The notes: generated from the sequence alone by a model not told the origin. Positions 12,146-21,855 are shown, numbered from the stretch's first letter. The stretch is DNA of 64,000 nt from Gemmatimonadota bacterium (GCA_016719105.1 JADKAQ010000046.1:434001-498000); one strand, 5' to 3'. Translations and numbers: made by a program.

Positions 12146-13474
12146 ATGTCCACTCGCCGCGATTTCGTCCGCAGCGCCGCGCTGGCCTCCGCCGCCTCGC
12201 TCGCCGCCTCCGTCCCCGCCGCCGCCGCGCCGCTCGATGAGGGCGAAGCGCGCGCGCTCCTCCGCGAACCGCTCGCGCCGCCCCTAGGACACCCCGACGA
12301 GGCCGCGCGCGACGAAGGGTATTGGCGCAAGGTCGCCGCCCGCTATCGCGTGCTCGGCGGGACGACGAACCTCGAGGCGGGCTACTTCGGCATGATGGCA
12401 ACGCCAGTCCTCGAGGCCTACCACCGCCACATCGACCGCGCCAACCGCGCCAGCTCGTACTTCGCGCGCCGAGAGTACCCGGCCCTCTTCGCCGGCGCGC
12501 GCGACCGGGTGGCGGCAGCGTTAGGCGCCCAGCCCTCCGAGGTCGCCCTCTCCCGCGGCGCCACCGAGGCACTGCAAGCACTCATCGGCCAATACAACGG
12601 GGTGAAGGCCGGCGAGACGGTGCTTTACGCGGACCTCGACTACAACGCCATGCAGTGGGCGATGAACGCGCTCGCCCAGCGCACAGGCGCGACGGTCGCG
12701 CGCTTTGACATCCCCGAGCCGGCCACCTACGACAACGTCATCGCCGCCTACGCCGCCGCGCTCGACGCCAACCCGCGCACCAAGCTGCTCCTCCTCACGC
12801 ACTGCAACAACAAGACGGGGCTCGTCATCCCCGTGAAGGAGATCACCGCCCTCGCCCACGCACGCGGCGTCGACGTCGTCGTCGACGCGGCGCACTCGTT
12901 CGGGCAGATCCCGGTCTCGCTCGCCGACCTCGGCGCCGACTTCGTCGGGATCAACCTGCACAAGTGGATCGGCGCCCCCGTAGGGGCCGGCGCGCTCTAC
13001 ATTCGCCAGGGAAAGCTCGACCGCATCGACCGCGCGCACGCCGACGAGAGCGCCCCCATCACCAGCATCAACTCGCGCATCCACACGGGGACGACACACT
13101 TCGCCATCGTCATGACCATCCCCGACGCGCTCGACTTCCACGCGTCGATCGGGATCGAGGCCAAGTCGGCGCGCCTGCGCTTCCTGCGCGATCGCTGGGC
13201 GATCCCGGCGCGCCAGGTCGCTGGAGTCGACATTCTCACCCCCGACGACCCGCGCATGGTCGGGTCGCTCACCGCCTTCCGCCTCAAAGGGCGCGGCGAT
13301 CGGGAGTTCAACCAGGGGATCGCCCGCACGCTGCTCGACGACTTCGGGATCTTCACCTTCCCGCGGACGGGGCTGGCGAAGGGCGATTGCGTGCGCGTCA
13401 CGCCGGCGCTGTACAACGCCCCGGCCGATGCGGACCGGTTGGTCGCGGCGCTGCGAGTGCTCGCCGCACGATGA
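12146..13474 (+). CDS. Tat-exported class V aminotransferase-like PLP enzyme
   Basis: 442 residues. The N-terminus MSTRRDFVRSAALASAAS is a twin-arginine signal ending near AAAAP, so the folded, cofactor-loaded enzyme is probably exported. The body is a class V (isopenicillin N epimerase/cysteine desulfurase-like) PLP fold: the cofactor aspartate and histidine are in VDAAHSFGQ, and the Schiff-base lysine is in NLHKWIGAP (about residue 272). The substrate is unknown. Desulfurase activity is unlikely, because no catalytic Cys loop was noticed. It is transcribed away from the serine hydrolase across a 183-base gap, and its stop overlaps the next short frame in an ATGA. Confidence 0.87.
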   Translation: MSTRRDFVRSAALASAASLAASVPAAAAPLDEGEARALLREPLAPPLGHPDEAARDEGYWRKVAARYRVLGGTTNLEAGYFGMMATPVLEAYHRHIDRANRASSYFARREYPALFAGARDRVAAALGAQPSEVALSRGATEALQALIGQYNGVKAGETVLYADLDYNAMQWAMNALAQRTGATVARFDIPEPATYDNVIAAYAAALDANPRTKLLLLTHCNNKTGLVIPVKEITALAHARGVDVVVDAAHSFGQIPVSLADLGADFVGINLHKWIGAPVGAGALYIRQGKLDRIDRAHADESAPITSINSRIHTGTTHFAIVMTIPDALDFHASIGIEAKSARLRFLRDRWAIPARQVAGVDILTPDDPRMVGSLTAFRLKGRGDREFNQGIARTLLDDFGIFTFPRTGLAKGDCVRVTPALYNAPADADRLVAALRVLAAR

Positions 13475-13734
13475 GGGCTCGCTGTACGCGTGCCACCGGC
13501 GGTGCGTTGCTGCCCGTCATCGCCAGTTGCAACGCCGTGGGAGAATCGACGCTGGGGAACGACGCGATCACAGACCACATGACCTGCGTCCCCAGCCCCG
13601 GGCGCTTCTCCCTCGACACGGGGCTTCCGGCCGTCCGGCAGGCGGCGGACACCGGCATCACCGAGTTTTCCTTTCGCGATGTGGCCACGACGGTCCGCGG
13701 GCACCACAGAGAGCCGGTCGCCATCAACGAGTGA
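13471..13734 (+). CDS. possible small lipoprotein, unknown function
   Basis: 87 residues starting in the ATGA that ends the aminotransferase gene, which suggests translational coupling. The N-terminus MRARCTRATGGALLPVIASC could be a short lipoprotein signal with lipobox VIASC, but the hydrophobic stretch is short. No domain was recognised. It could equally be a chance open frame in GC-rich DNA. Confidence 0.35.
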   Translation: MRARCTRATGGALLPVIASCNAVGESTLGNDAITDHMTCVPSPGRFSLDTGLPAVRQAADTGITEFSFRDVATTVRGHHREPVAINE

Positions 13735-13867
13735 CGAGGTGACCTCCCCGTGACCGGGCGCTGACGTCACCGAGACAACCGAGAGGGAGCATTCGCGATT
13801 CGGAGGGTCCCGAGTCGCGACGCGACGACGGACGCCGAACGCGTCTCACCCCCCTCTCCGTCTCGCC

Positions 13868-16393
13868 ATGCCCCCCCGCTTCGCCACCGCCACGCGCGCC
13901 CTGTTGCTCACACTGCTCGCGGTGAGCGCCGCGGCGTGCGGCGACGACGAGCCGGGCGCTCCCGTCGCCCCGACATCCCCCACGCTCACAACGCTCTCCG
14001 TCGTGGTGACTGCGGCCTCCATGGAAGCGGGCCAGACCGCGACGGCATCCGTTGTGGGGCTCGACCAATCGGGCAACCAACTGACGGTGGGGACCGTGAC
14101 GTGGACGTCGAGCAGCGCGACGGTCGCCACGATCACCTCCAACGGTGTCGTGACGGCGACCGGCGGCGGCACCACGCAGATCACCGCGACGGTCGACGGA
14201 AAGACCGCGCAGCAGCCGCTCACCGTCACCGTCGCGCCAGCGGTGCGGATCAACGAGGTCGAGTCCAACGGCGGCATCCCGGGTGACTGGGTGGAACTCT
14301 ACAATCCCACCGCCGCCTCGGTGAACATCGGGGGCTGGCGTCTGCGCGACAACGACTCCACGCGCACCTTTCGCTTCCCCGAAGGGACGGTGATCCCGCC
14401 CGGCGGCTACTTCGTCGCCGAGGAAGCGCTGTTCGACTTCGGGCTCGGCGCGGCCGACGAGGTGCGCCTGCTGTCAAGATTTGGAGTCCCCGTCGACCAG
14501 TACAGCTGGACCAGTCACGCGACCTCGACCTACGGGCGCTGCCCCACGGCGAGCAGCGGCTTCGTGACGACCACCAGCGTCACCAAGGGCGAGGCCAACG
14601 ATTGTCGTCCCATGGTGAAGGTCAACGAAGTCGAGTCCAACGGCGGGACGCCGGGCGACTGGATCGAGCTGTACAACGCCGGGACGACGGTCATCGACCT
14701 CTCGAACTTCCTGGTCAAGGACAACGACGACACGCGGACCACGCGCCTTCCCGCGGGCTCGACGATCGCCCCCGGGGCCTTCTTCCTCATCGAGGAGGCG
14801 ACGCTCGGCTTCGGCTTGGGCGCTGCCGATGCCGCCCGCCTGTACGATGCCTCCGGCGTCCTGATCGACAGCTACAGCTGGACGGCGCACGCGACGACCA
14901 GCTACGGACGGTGTCCCGACGGGTCGGGTGGCTTCACCACCACCACGGCCGTCACCAAGGGGAGCGCCAACGACTGCCGGGCCGCCGTGAAGATCAACGA
15001 GGTGGAGTCGAGCGGCGGCGTTCCCGGTGATTGGATCGAGTTGTACAACACCGGGCTCACGCCGCTCGACCTGTCGGGCTTCCTGGTGAAGGACAACGAC
15101 GACACGCGGACGACAACGCTTCCTGCCGGGACGACGATTGCGCCTGGCGGCATCTACGTCATCGAGGAGACGGTGCTCGGCTTTGGCCTAGGTGCCGCCG
15201 ACGCCGCGCGCCTGTACGACCGCAACGGGGCGCTGCTCGACAGCTACACCTGGACCGCGCACGCCACCACGACGTACGGGCGCTGCCCCGACGGGACCGG
15301 CACCTTCACCACCACATCGGCCCCGACCAAGGGAGCACCGAACGATTGCGGGGGCGGCGGCGGGGGCGGCGGCGGAACGCCGGCCGCGACCTGGCCGGGG
15401 AGCGACGACGTGCGCACCGTCGACGGGACGAGCGTCTTCGGCGGGAACATGAGCGGGCTGACGTACGAGCCCGCCGCGGGCGCGCAGCCGGCGGTGCTGT
15501 GGGCGGCGCGGAACGGTCCGGGGGCGCTCTTCCGCCTCGTGTCGCGCGGCGGGACCTGGACGCCCGACACCGCCAACGGGTGGGGGAGTGGAAAGGGGCT
15601 GCGCTACACCGACAACACGGGCGACGCCGACGCCGAAGGCGTCACGTTCGCGGGGACCGGCTCGACCGGTGGCCTCTATGTCGCGAGTGAGCGCAACAAC
15701 GCCGCCAACTCCGTCAGCCGCAACAGCATCCTTCGCTTCGACCCCGCCCAGGCAGGCGCGACGCTGCGAGCCACCAACGATTGGAACATCACCGGCGACC
15801 TCCCGGCCGTCGGCGCCAACCTCGGGATCGAGGCGATCACCTGGATCCCAGACTCCATGCTCGTCGCCCGCGGCTTCCGCGACGAATCCAAGGGACGCGC
15901 GTACGCGCCGTCCGACTACCCGGACCACGGCACGGGCCTCTTCTTCGTCGGCGTCGAAGCCAACGGGACGATCTATGCCTACGCGCTCAATCACGTCACC
16001 AACGGCTTCACGCGCGTCGCCACCATCACCACCGGCTACCCGGGAGTGATGGGGCTCGAGTACGACCGCGAAACCGGGTACCTGTGGGCCACCTGCGATG
16101 ACGGGTGCGGCAACATCGCCGGCGTGCTGGAGCTCGATGTCGCGGCCGGATCATCCACGCGCGGGACCTTCCTCGCACCGCGTCGATTCGCCCGTCCAAC
16201 CACGATGCCGAATATCAACAACGAGGGCTTTGCCTTCGCCCCCGGGGCGGAGTGCGTCGCGGGACGAAAGCCCGTCTTCTGGGCCGACGATAGCGAGACC
16301 GGTGGGCATGCAATCCGCGCCGCCTCCATACCGTGCGGTGCGATTTCGTCATCGCTCCTGTCACCCTTCACGGTGCCGAGGCGACTACCGTAA
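13868..16393 (+). CDS. lipoprotein with Big2, three lamin-tail domains and a phytase-like esterase propeller
   Basis: 841 residues. The signal ends in VSAAAC (Cys24). A Big2-like domain follows (about 40-122), then three tandem lamin-tail domains starting near residues 126, 250 and 374, each opening with V.INEVES.GG.PGDW.ELYN and ending ....TYGRCP..........TKG..NDC. Two cysteines per repeat may pair. A Gly-rich linker (about 494-503) leads to a C-terminal beta-propeller of the SdiA-regulated/esterase-like phytase kind (GLEYDRETGYLWATCDDGC). It is probably displayed outside the cell. Lamin-tail domains in bacteria often sit next to hydrolase or nuclease domains and bind surfaces; the substrate here is unknown. 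Confidence 0.85.
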   Translation: MPPRFATATRALLLTLLAVSAAACGDDEPGAPVAPTSPTLTTLSVVVTAASMEAGQTATASVVGLDQSGNQLTVGTVTWTSSSATVATITSNGVVTATGGGTTQITATVDGKTAQQPLTVTVAPAVRINEVESNGGIPGDWVELYNPTAASVNIGGWRLRDNDSTRTFRFPEGTVIPPGGYFVAEEALFDFGLGAADEVRLLSRFGVPVDQYSWTSHATSTYGRCPTASSGFVTTTSVTKGEANDCRPMVKVNEVESNGGTPGDWIELYNAGTTVIDLSNFLVKDNDDTRTTRLPAGSTIAPGAFFLIEEATLGFGLGAADAARLYDASGVLIDSYSWTAHATTSYGRCPDGSGGFTTTTAVTKGSANDCRAAVKINEVESSGGVPGDWIELYNTGLTPLDLSGFLVKDNDDTRTTTLPAGTTIAPGGIYVIEETVLGFGLGAADAARLYDRNGALLDSYTWTAHATTTYGRCPDGTGTFTTTSAPTKGAPNDCGGGGGGGGGTPAATWPGSDDVRTVDGTSVFGGNMSGLTYEPAAGAQPAVLWAARNGPGALFRLVSRGGTWTPDTANGWGSGKGLRYTDNTGDADAEGVTFAGTGSTGGLYVASERNNAANSVSRNSILRFDPAQAGATLRATNDWNITGDLPAVGANLGIEAITWIPDSMLVARGFRDESKGRAYAPSDYPDHGTGLFFVGVEANGTIYAYALNHVTNGFTRVATITTGYPGVMGLEYDRETGYLWATCDDGCGNIAGVLELDVAAGSSTRGTFLAPRRFARPTTMPNINNEGFAFAPGAECVAGRKPVFWADDSETGGHAIRAASIPCGAISSSLLSPFTVPRRLP

Positions 16394-16593
16394 TCACGGC
16401 GCACTGGCGGGCGGTCGCCTTCGCTCGCCACGGGGAGTAGCAGAGGCAGTTGCACAGGCAGTGACGGAGCGGGCGCACGCGTGCAGATTGAGCGCGTGCC
16501 CCGCTTCCGCCCCCTCGCTCAATTCCGTGCGCGCGCGCGCATAGGCGTCCGGGTGCTGTCGATCGGGCGCCTTCCGCCCACGCCAGTCCCGTC

Positions 16594-17673
16594 ATGACCG
16601 CTCCCCGCGCACACTACCACATTGCCGCCATCCCCGGCGACGGGATCGGCGTCGAAGTCCTCCCCGAGGGAATTCGTGTCGTCGATGCCGTGGCCCGGCG
16701 CCACGGCATCACCATCGACTGGCAGCACAAGGCGTGGGCCAGCTGCAACTGGTACCTCGAGCACGGCGCGATGATGCCCGACGACTGGCACGCGCAACTG
16801 GCCCCGCTCGACGCGATCTTCTTCGGTGCCGTCGGCTGGCCCGCCACCGTTCCCGACCACATCTCGCTCTGGGGCTCGCTCCTCAAGTTCCGCCGCGCCT
16901 TCGACCAGTACGTGAACCTGCGCCCGTGCCGCCTCATGCCGGGCGTCCCGTCGCCGCTGGCCAATCGTGCACCTGGCGACATCGACTTCTACGTGGTGCG
17001 GGAGAACACCGAAGGCGAGTACTCCAGCATCGGCGGCCGCATCTTCGAGGGGACGGATCGCGAGATGGTGATGCAGGAGACGGTGATGACGCGCACCGGC
17101 GTCGACCGCGTGCTGCGTTACGCCTTCGACCTCGCCCAGCGCCGCCCCAAGCGCCACCTCACCTCGGCGACCAAGAGCAACGGCATCGCCATCACCATGC
17201 CGTACTGGGACGAGCGGGTGGTCGCGATGGCGGCGGACTTCCCCGACGTGCGCGTCGACAAGTACCACATCGACATCCTCACGGCCCACTTCGTCCTGCA
17301 CCCCGACTGGTTCGACGTCGTCGTGGCCAGCAACCTGTTTGGCGACATCCTCTCCGACCTCGGGCCCGCGTGCACGGGGACGATCGGGATCGCGCCCAGC
17401 GGCAACATCAATCCCGAGCATCGCTTTCCGTCGTTGTTCGAACCCGTGCACGGCTCGGCTCCCGACATCGCCGGCCAGGGGATTGCCAACCCGATCGGGA
17501 TGATCTGGTCGGGGGCGCTCATGTTCGACCACCTGGGGCACGCCGAGGCGGCGGCAGAGATCGTCGCAGCGATCGAGCGCGTGCTCGCCGATCCCGCGGC
17601 GCCGCGCACGCGCGACATGGGAGGGACAGCGTCGACGGTGGAGATGGGGAAGGCCATCGCCGCCGCCATCTAG
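16594..17673 (+). CDS. tartrate/D-malate-type dehydrogenase (isocitrate/isopropylmalate family)
   Basis: 359 residues, the usual length. The N-terminal IAAIPGDGIGVEV is the family start. FFGAVGWP, YVNLRPCRLMPG, ENTEGEYSSIGGR and the metal-binding region VASNLFGDILSDLGP are all present, and HGSAPDIAGQGIANP marks the NAD(P) site. The W..SL.KFR and LRPC features fit tartrate dehydrogenase/D-malate dehydrogenase rather than isopropylmalate dehydrogenase, and no leu genes are nearby. It would oxidise and decarboxylate a 2-hydroxydicarboxylate in the cytoplasm. The DNA polymerase gene starts five bases after its stop, so the two may be co-transcribed although no functional link is obvious. Confidence 0.9.
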   Translation: MTAPRAHYHIAAIPGDGIGVEVLPEGIRVVDAVARRHGITIDWQHKAWASCNWYLEHGAMMPDDWHAQLAPLDAIFFGAVGWPATVPDHISLWGSLLKFRRAFDQYVNLRPCRLMPGVPSPLANRAPGDIDFYVVRENTEGEYSSIGGRIFEGTDREMVMQETVMTRTGVDRVLRYAFDLAQRRPKRHLTSATKSNGIAITMPYWDERVVAMAADFPDVRVDKYHIDILTAHFVLHPDWFDVVVASNLFGDILSDLGPACTGTIGIAPSGNINPEHRFPSLFEPVHGSAPDIAGQGIANPIGMIWSGALMFDHLGHAEAAAEIVAAIERVLADPAAPRTRDMGGTASTVEMGKAIAAAI

Positions 17674-17678
17674 CACGC

Positions 17679-20060
17679 GTGCCTGACGAGTCGGCACGGC
17701 CAGCGCCGCACGACGACTGGCTCTGGGGGTGGGACCCGACGCCGGGGATCGTTTCGGTGTGGGGCGAAGCGAGCGGGCGCGTGGCGATCTGGCGCCGGCT
17801 CCCAGACACCGGGATGCTCGTGCGCGAGAACGTGCGCTTTCGCCCGTGGCTCCTGCTCGCGCGCCTCGACGACCTGCGCCACCTGGGCGACCATCTCGTC
17901 CCCGCAGGGCGTGGCACGGCGCGCGGTGCCGGGCACGTGACCTGGCGCGAGCTCGAGGGGAACGGCGAATTGCGCTACCTGGTCCGCGCCCACGACCTCC
18001 CCACGATCACCAACGCCGTGCTGCAGGGAGCGTCGCGCCGGCTGGGGCAGCGCGTGCGCCACGTGCGCGACCTGGGCGACGCCGAGGTGCTCGCCCTCTC
18101 ACCCGAGGAGCAGTACCTGGTCGCCACCGGGCGCACCTACTTCCGCAACCTCACCTTCGACCAGCTGCACCGGTTGCAGTTCGACCTCGAGACGACGGGG
18201 CTCGATGCGTCGCGCGACCGGATCTTCATGGTCGCGGTGCGGCATCCGTCAGGTGCAGTCGAGGTGCTGGAGGCGCCGAGCGTCGACGACGCGGGCGAGG
18301 CGTCGCTCATCCGTACGCTCGTGGCGACGATTGCCCACGCCGATCCCGACGTGATCGAGAACCACAACCTGCACGGTTTCGACCTCCCCTTCCTGCACCA
18401 GCGCGCCCGGCGCCTCAAGGTCCCGCTCGCGCTCGGGCGCATCGGGTCGCCCGGTTTTCGCGAGCGTGGGGCCATGCGCGGCGTGGCGCGCGAGGACGAC
18501 GCCTCGCGCCGCATCCGCTATGTCATTCCCGGCCGTGAGCTCATCGACACGCTCGACGCCGTGCGCCGCCACGACTTCTCGGCGCGCGACCTCCCCGGCC
18601 ACGGGCTCAAGGCGGTCGCGCGCCACTTCGGCCTCGCGCGCGACGACCGCGTCGAGATCCGCGGCGAGCGCATCTTCACCGTCTATCAGAGCGACCCCGA
18701 TCGCGTTCGTCGGTATGCAACGTCCGACGTGGAGGAGGTGGCGGGGTTGTCGCAGTTGTTGGGCGGTGCCGCCTTCGCGCTCGCGCGCATGGCGCCACGC
18801 CGCTACGAGCGCCTCGCCGACGCCGGCGCCGCCACGGGGGTGATCGATCCCTTGCTGGTGCGCGCGTACCTGCGCGCGGGGGTCGCACTCCCCGCCCACG
18901 CCCCCGCCCCGGCCATCGAGCACACCGGCGCCGCGCTCCACCTGTTTGCCGCCGGCGTCGCACAGCGCGTGGTCAAGGCCGACGTGGCCTCGCTGTATCC
19001 GTCGCTCATGCGCGCCTATCGCATCGGCCCCGCGCGCGACCACCTGCAGGCGCTGCTCGCCCTCGTCGATGGACTCGTCAGGCAGCGGCTCGACGCCAAG
19101 GCGCTGGCCCGGCGCTTCCCCGCCGGTTCGCCCGAGCGCTTCACGCAGGAGGCCATCTCGGCGGCAATGAAGATCGTCGTCAACTCGGCCTATGGATACC
19201 TTGCGGCTGGCGGAGGGCTCACGCGCTTTGCCGATGTGGGGGCGGCCAACGAGGTCACGCGACGCGGGCGTGAGCTGCTCGACTTCCTCTGCCGCGAACT
19301 CGCGGCGCGCGGCGTCACCCTCCTGGAGGCCGACACCGACGGCGTCTACTTCGCGGTCCCCGAAGCGTGGACCGAAGCGGATGAGCGACGGGTGGTGGCG
19401 GAAGTCGCTGCGCTCCTCCCGGCGCTGGTGCAGCTCGAGTTCGAGGGGCGCTATGCCGCGATGCTGTCGCACGAGCCAAAGAACTACGCCCTCTTGACCT
19501 ACGACGGCAAGCTCCTGCTGCGCGGCGTGGCGCTGCGCTCGAGTCGCGCCGAACCGTTTGCCAACGACTTCCTGGCGCGTGCGGTGGGGGCCCTGCTGCG
19601 CGGCGATGTCGAGCGGGTGCGCGCCGAGTACGTGGCGACGGTGGTGAAGTTGCGGGAGCGGGGCTACTCGACGTACGAGGTGTCGTCTCGCGTGCGGCTG
19701 ACCAAGACTCCTGACGCGTACGCCGCCATTCGCGACAAGCGGCGCGAGCTCACCTACGAAGCGCTCCTGGCGAGCGGGCGCACGCGCTGGGGCGTGGGTG
19801 AGCGCGTGCGCGTGTACCGCACGGCAACGGGATACGGCGGCGTGGTGCGGGAGTACGATGCCGACGAAGTGCCGCCGCACGATGCCCGCGACTACGACGT
19901 GACGCACTACCTGCGCGTGCTGCGCGAGACCTACGCGGCGCGGTTGCAGCGCGCCTTCGCGCCGGGAGACTTCGCCGCGGTCTTCGCCGATCCCGAGCAG
20001 CCCTCGCTCTGGAGCACATCGCTGGCGGGGGTGCAGGCGGTGCTCACGCCGATGCGTTAG
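17679..20060 (+). CDS. family B DNA polymerase with proofreading exonuclease
   Basis: 793 residues from GTG 17679, the first in-frame start after the dehydrogenase stop. A longer upstream frame exists but runs antisense-like through that gene and is not used. Exonuclease motifs: FDLETTGLD (Exo I, about 167), ENHNLHGFDLPFL (Exo II, about 227) and RRYATSDVEEV (Exo III, about 343). Polymerase motifs: DVASLYPSLM (A, about 434), AMKIVVNSAYGYL (B, about 495) and EADTDGVYF (C, about 551). All catalytic acids are present, so it should be active. It is most like bacterial Pol II-class enzymes used in repair or restart rather than the main replicase (inference). Its stop overlaps the stop of the convergent helix-hairpin-helix gene. 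Confidence 0.93.
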   Translation: MPDESARPAPHDDWLWGWDPTPGIVSVWGEASGRVAIWRRLPDTGMLVRENVRFRPWLLLARLDDLRHLGDHLVPAGRGTARGAGHVTWRELEGNGELRYLVRAHDLPTITNAVLQGASRRLGQRVRHVRDLGDAEVLALSPEEQYLVATGRTYFRNLTFDQLHRLQFDLETTGLDASRDRIFMVAVRHPSGAVEVLEAPSVDDAGEASLIRTLVATIAHADPDVIENHNLHGFDLPFLHQRARRLKVPLALGRIGSPGFRERGAMRGVAREDDASRRIRYVIPGRELIDTLDAVRRHDFSARDLPGHGLKAVARHFGLARDDRVEIRGERIFTVYQSDPDRVRRYATSDVEEVAGLSQLLGGAAFALARMAPRRYERLADAGAATGVIDPLLVRAYLRAGVALPAHAPAPAIEHTGAALHLFAAGVAQRVVKADVASLYPSLMRAYRIGPARDHLQALLALVDGLVRQRLDAKALARRFPAGSPERFTQEAISAAMKIVVNSAYGYLAAGGGLTRFADVGAANEVTRRGRELLDFLCRELAARGVTLLEADTDGVYFAVPEAWTEADERRVVAEVAALLPALVQLEFEGRYAAMLSHEPKNYALLTYDGKLLLRGVALRSSRAEPFANDFLARAVGALLRGDVERVRAEYVATVVKLRERGYSTYEVSSRVRLTKTPDAYAAIRDKRRELTYEALLASGRTRWGVGERVRVYRTATGYGGVVREYDADEVPPHDARDYDVTHYLRVLRETYAARLQRAFAPGDFAAVFADPEQPSLWSTSLAGVQAVLTPMR

Positions 20061-20362
20061 GCGTCGCCGGCCTCGCGCGCGGCCATCAGGTGCTTGCGTT
20101 CGTCGGTGTAGGCCCACCACACACGCGGCGGATCCCCATCCATGAAGCGCGTGATGCTCATGAGCGTGTCGAGGACGCACGGATCCTGGCGGGTGCGCGT
20201 GAGCTCACTCAACCGATCGTAGAGCTGCACCGGATCCTGCCCCTTGAGCTGCGCCGGGGCCGTGAAGCCGAGCAGCTCGAGATCCTTGGCGAAGGCCTTC
20301 CCGACGTTGGGAAGGTCGGTGAACGACTGCAGGTGGCGGCGGTCGACCTTGGCTGGGTTCAT
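20057..20362 (-). CDS. helix-hairpin-helix protein, Cdd1/pathogenicity-locus family
   Basis: 101 residues. The N-terminal VDRRHLQSFTDLPNVGKAFAKDLELLGF is a helix-hairpin-helix of the kind found in the Cdd1 (mitomycin-resistance-like) family, and C....MS.TRFMDG.P...WW.YT..RK matches the conserved C-terminal half. The family probably binds DNA; its role is not established. Starting at the ATG 20362 gives the usual family length, while the longer open frame upstream lies in the sialidase gene region. It follows the sialidase-like gene by 29 bases on the same strand and meets the DNA polymerase gene tail to tail with a 4-base overlap of stop codons. Confidence 0.85.
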   Translation of the reverse strand: MNPAKVDRRHLQSFTDLPNVGKAFAKDLELLGFTAPAQLKGQDPVQLYDRLSELTRTRQDPCVLDTLMSITRFMDGDPPRVWWAYTDERKHLMAAREAGDA

Positions 20363-20391
20363 CTGAATCGCTCGAACGTATGAGGTCCCGA

Positions 20392-21684
20392 CTACCGTAC
20401 GCGCGCCACGCCGATCGTACTCGGTGCGCCCTTGGAAGGGTGGCGTACCCACGCCATCAGCGTCCCGCCGGGCGTGGTGGCGATCGTCGGGTGATGACCC
20501 TCTCCCTCCTCGGGCGAGGGGACGGGGATCAGGCGCGTTGCGCCATTCGGGTCGACGGCCACGCGCGCCACGAGCACACGCCGCGTCCCCTGGCCGATCT
20601 CGTCCCATGCGAGGAGCAGGTTACCGTTAGGCTCGGTGACGACCTGCGCGTGCCCGGGGAGTCCCTTGGTCGTGATGCGCTGGCGCGGTGAGAACGCGCG
20701 CCCGTCGGGCGAGACGGCGTGGTACATCACCATCTGCGAGACGTCTCCACCCTCTTGCGGGGTCACCCAGAAGACATGCGCGCGCCGCTGGCGGTCGATC
20801 GCCACCGTCGGTCCGTTGTCGGGGCAACCATCGAACTTCCATCGATCGTTGCTCACTCGCGCGGGCGCGGAGAAACGCTGTCCTCCGTCGCGCGAGGTCG
20901 CGATCGCAATGTCGCGCTCGTTGCCGGGAAAGACGTGTCGCCACACCACGTGGACGTCGTTCCCGACGGCGACCAGCGACGTCTTGCAGCAATAGCAGAC
21001 GCTGCGGGCAATCTCCCTCGGTGCGTTGGCGCCGAGCGTCGTCACGAGGAGCGTCGAGAGGCCGGCCTTCTCTTCGGAGTCCGACATCTCGTGCGACGCG
21101 TGGGGCGCTGGCTGCTTCTCCGACTTGGCCGTCGCGCTCCCGGGCTCCCACTCGCGATGGTCGACCCACGCCACCACGACGCGCCCGCGCGGATCGACGG
21201 CGACCGACTCCCATCCGCGCGTCCCCGGTCCATCCGTCCCCGGAACTGCCGATGTCGCCCCAAAGCTGCGCGCCCCATCGGTGGAGCGCGCCATCAGCAG
21301 GCGCCAGGTTTTCCCCGCCGCTGTCGTCCAGATCACGGTGATCTCAGGTTCACCGTTCGAGCGAGGGATGAGGGCAATGCGCGGCGGCATCTCGCCATCC
21401 ACCCGCGCCTGGCCCGCCACGCCGTTCACGCGCGCGGGAGGCGAGAAGGAGACACCGCCGTCGCGGCTCGCCGCGGCGTAGATGTCCGTGACGCCGGTCG
21501 TCGCCGCAGACCACGCCACGACCACGAAGTTGCCGCTGGCGGCGATGGAGACGTTATCGCTGGAGCGACCCTCCACCGAGAGCGTGGTCGGGCGCTCCTG
21601 CGCGCGAGCGGCAGCGCTCCAGGTGAAGACGACGACCGCGAACGATCGGCCGATCGCTGAAAGCCATCGAGAATCAGGAACCAT
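20392..21684 (-). CDS. exported sialidase-fold (BNR) protein with CYCC motif
   Basis: 430 residues with a signal peptide (SAIGRSFAVVVFTWSAAARAQ). Asp-box-like repeats (SRDGGVSFSPP, STDGARSFGA, SRDGGQRFSAP) mark a six-bladed sialidase-type propeller. Residues around SVCYCCKTSLVAVGNDVHVVW form an unusual cysteine cluster inside the propeller. No full set of sialidase arginines was identified, so true sialidase activity is doubtful. It is probably a periplasmic or secreted propeller of unknown substrate. It stands first in a probable two-gene operon with the helix-hairpin-helix protein. The 171 bases upstream (21685-21855) hold nothing that I can recognise. Confidence 0.78.
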   Translation of the reverse strand: MVPDSRWLSAIGRSFAVVVFTWSAAARAQERPTTLSVEGRSSDNVSIAASGNFVVVAWSAATTGVTDIYAAASRDGGVSFSPPARVNGVAGQARVDGEMPPRIALIPRSNGEPEITVIWTTAAGKTWRLLMARSTDGARSFGATSAVPGTDGPGTRGWESVAVDPRGRVVVAWVDHREWEPGSATAKSEKQPAPHASHEMSDSEEKAGLSTLLVTTLGANAPREIARSVCYCCKTSLVAVGNDVHVVWRHVFPGNERDIAIATSRDGGQRFSAPARVSNDRWKFDGCPDNGPTVAIDRQRRAHVFWVTPQEGGDVSQMVMYHAVSPDGRAFSPRQRITTKGLPGHAQVVTEPNGNLLLAWDEIGQGTRRVLVARVAVDPNGATRLIPVPSPEEGEGHHPTIATTPGGTLMAWVRHPSKGAPSTIGVARVR

Positions 21685-21855
21685 GGCGTAAGCTCTTGGT
21701 GACGGCCCGGTGTGCGACCAGAGAGAGTCGGACGCGTGCGCAATGGAGCCGAGGAGCGGCGCCTACGGCGGCCGAGCGGGTGCCCCTGCAGTGCAGGATT
21801 GGTGAATATGCGCCGAAGTCGCGCGGCAGGAAGGTCGCGGGGATGCCTCGGACGC

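Noticed and set aside
16734..17678. N-terminal extension of the DNA polymerase frame into the dehydrogenase gene
   Set aside because: Out of frame with a clear dehydrogenase; Arg-rich shadow. The GTG at 17679 gives the natural polymerase start.
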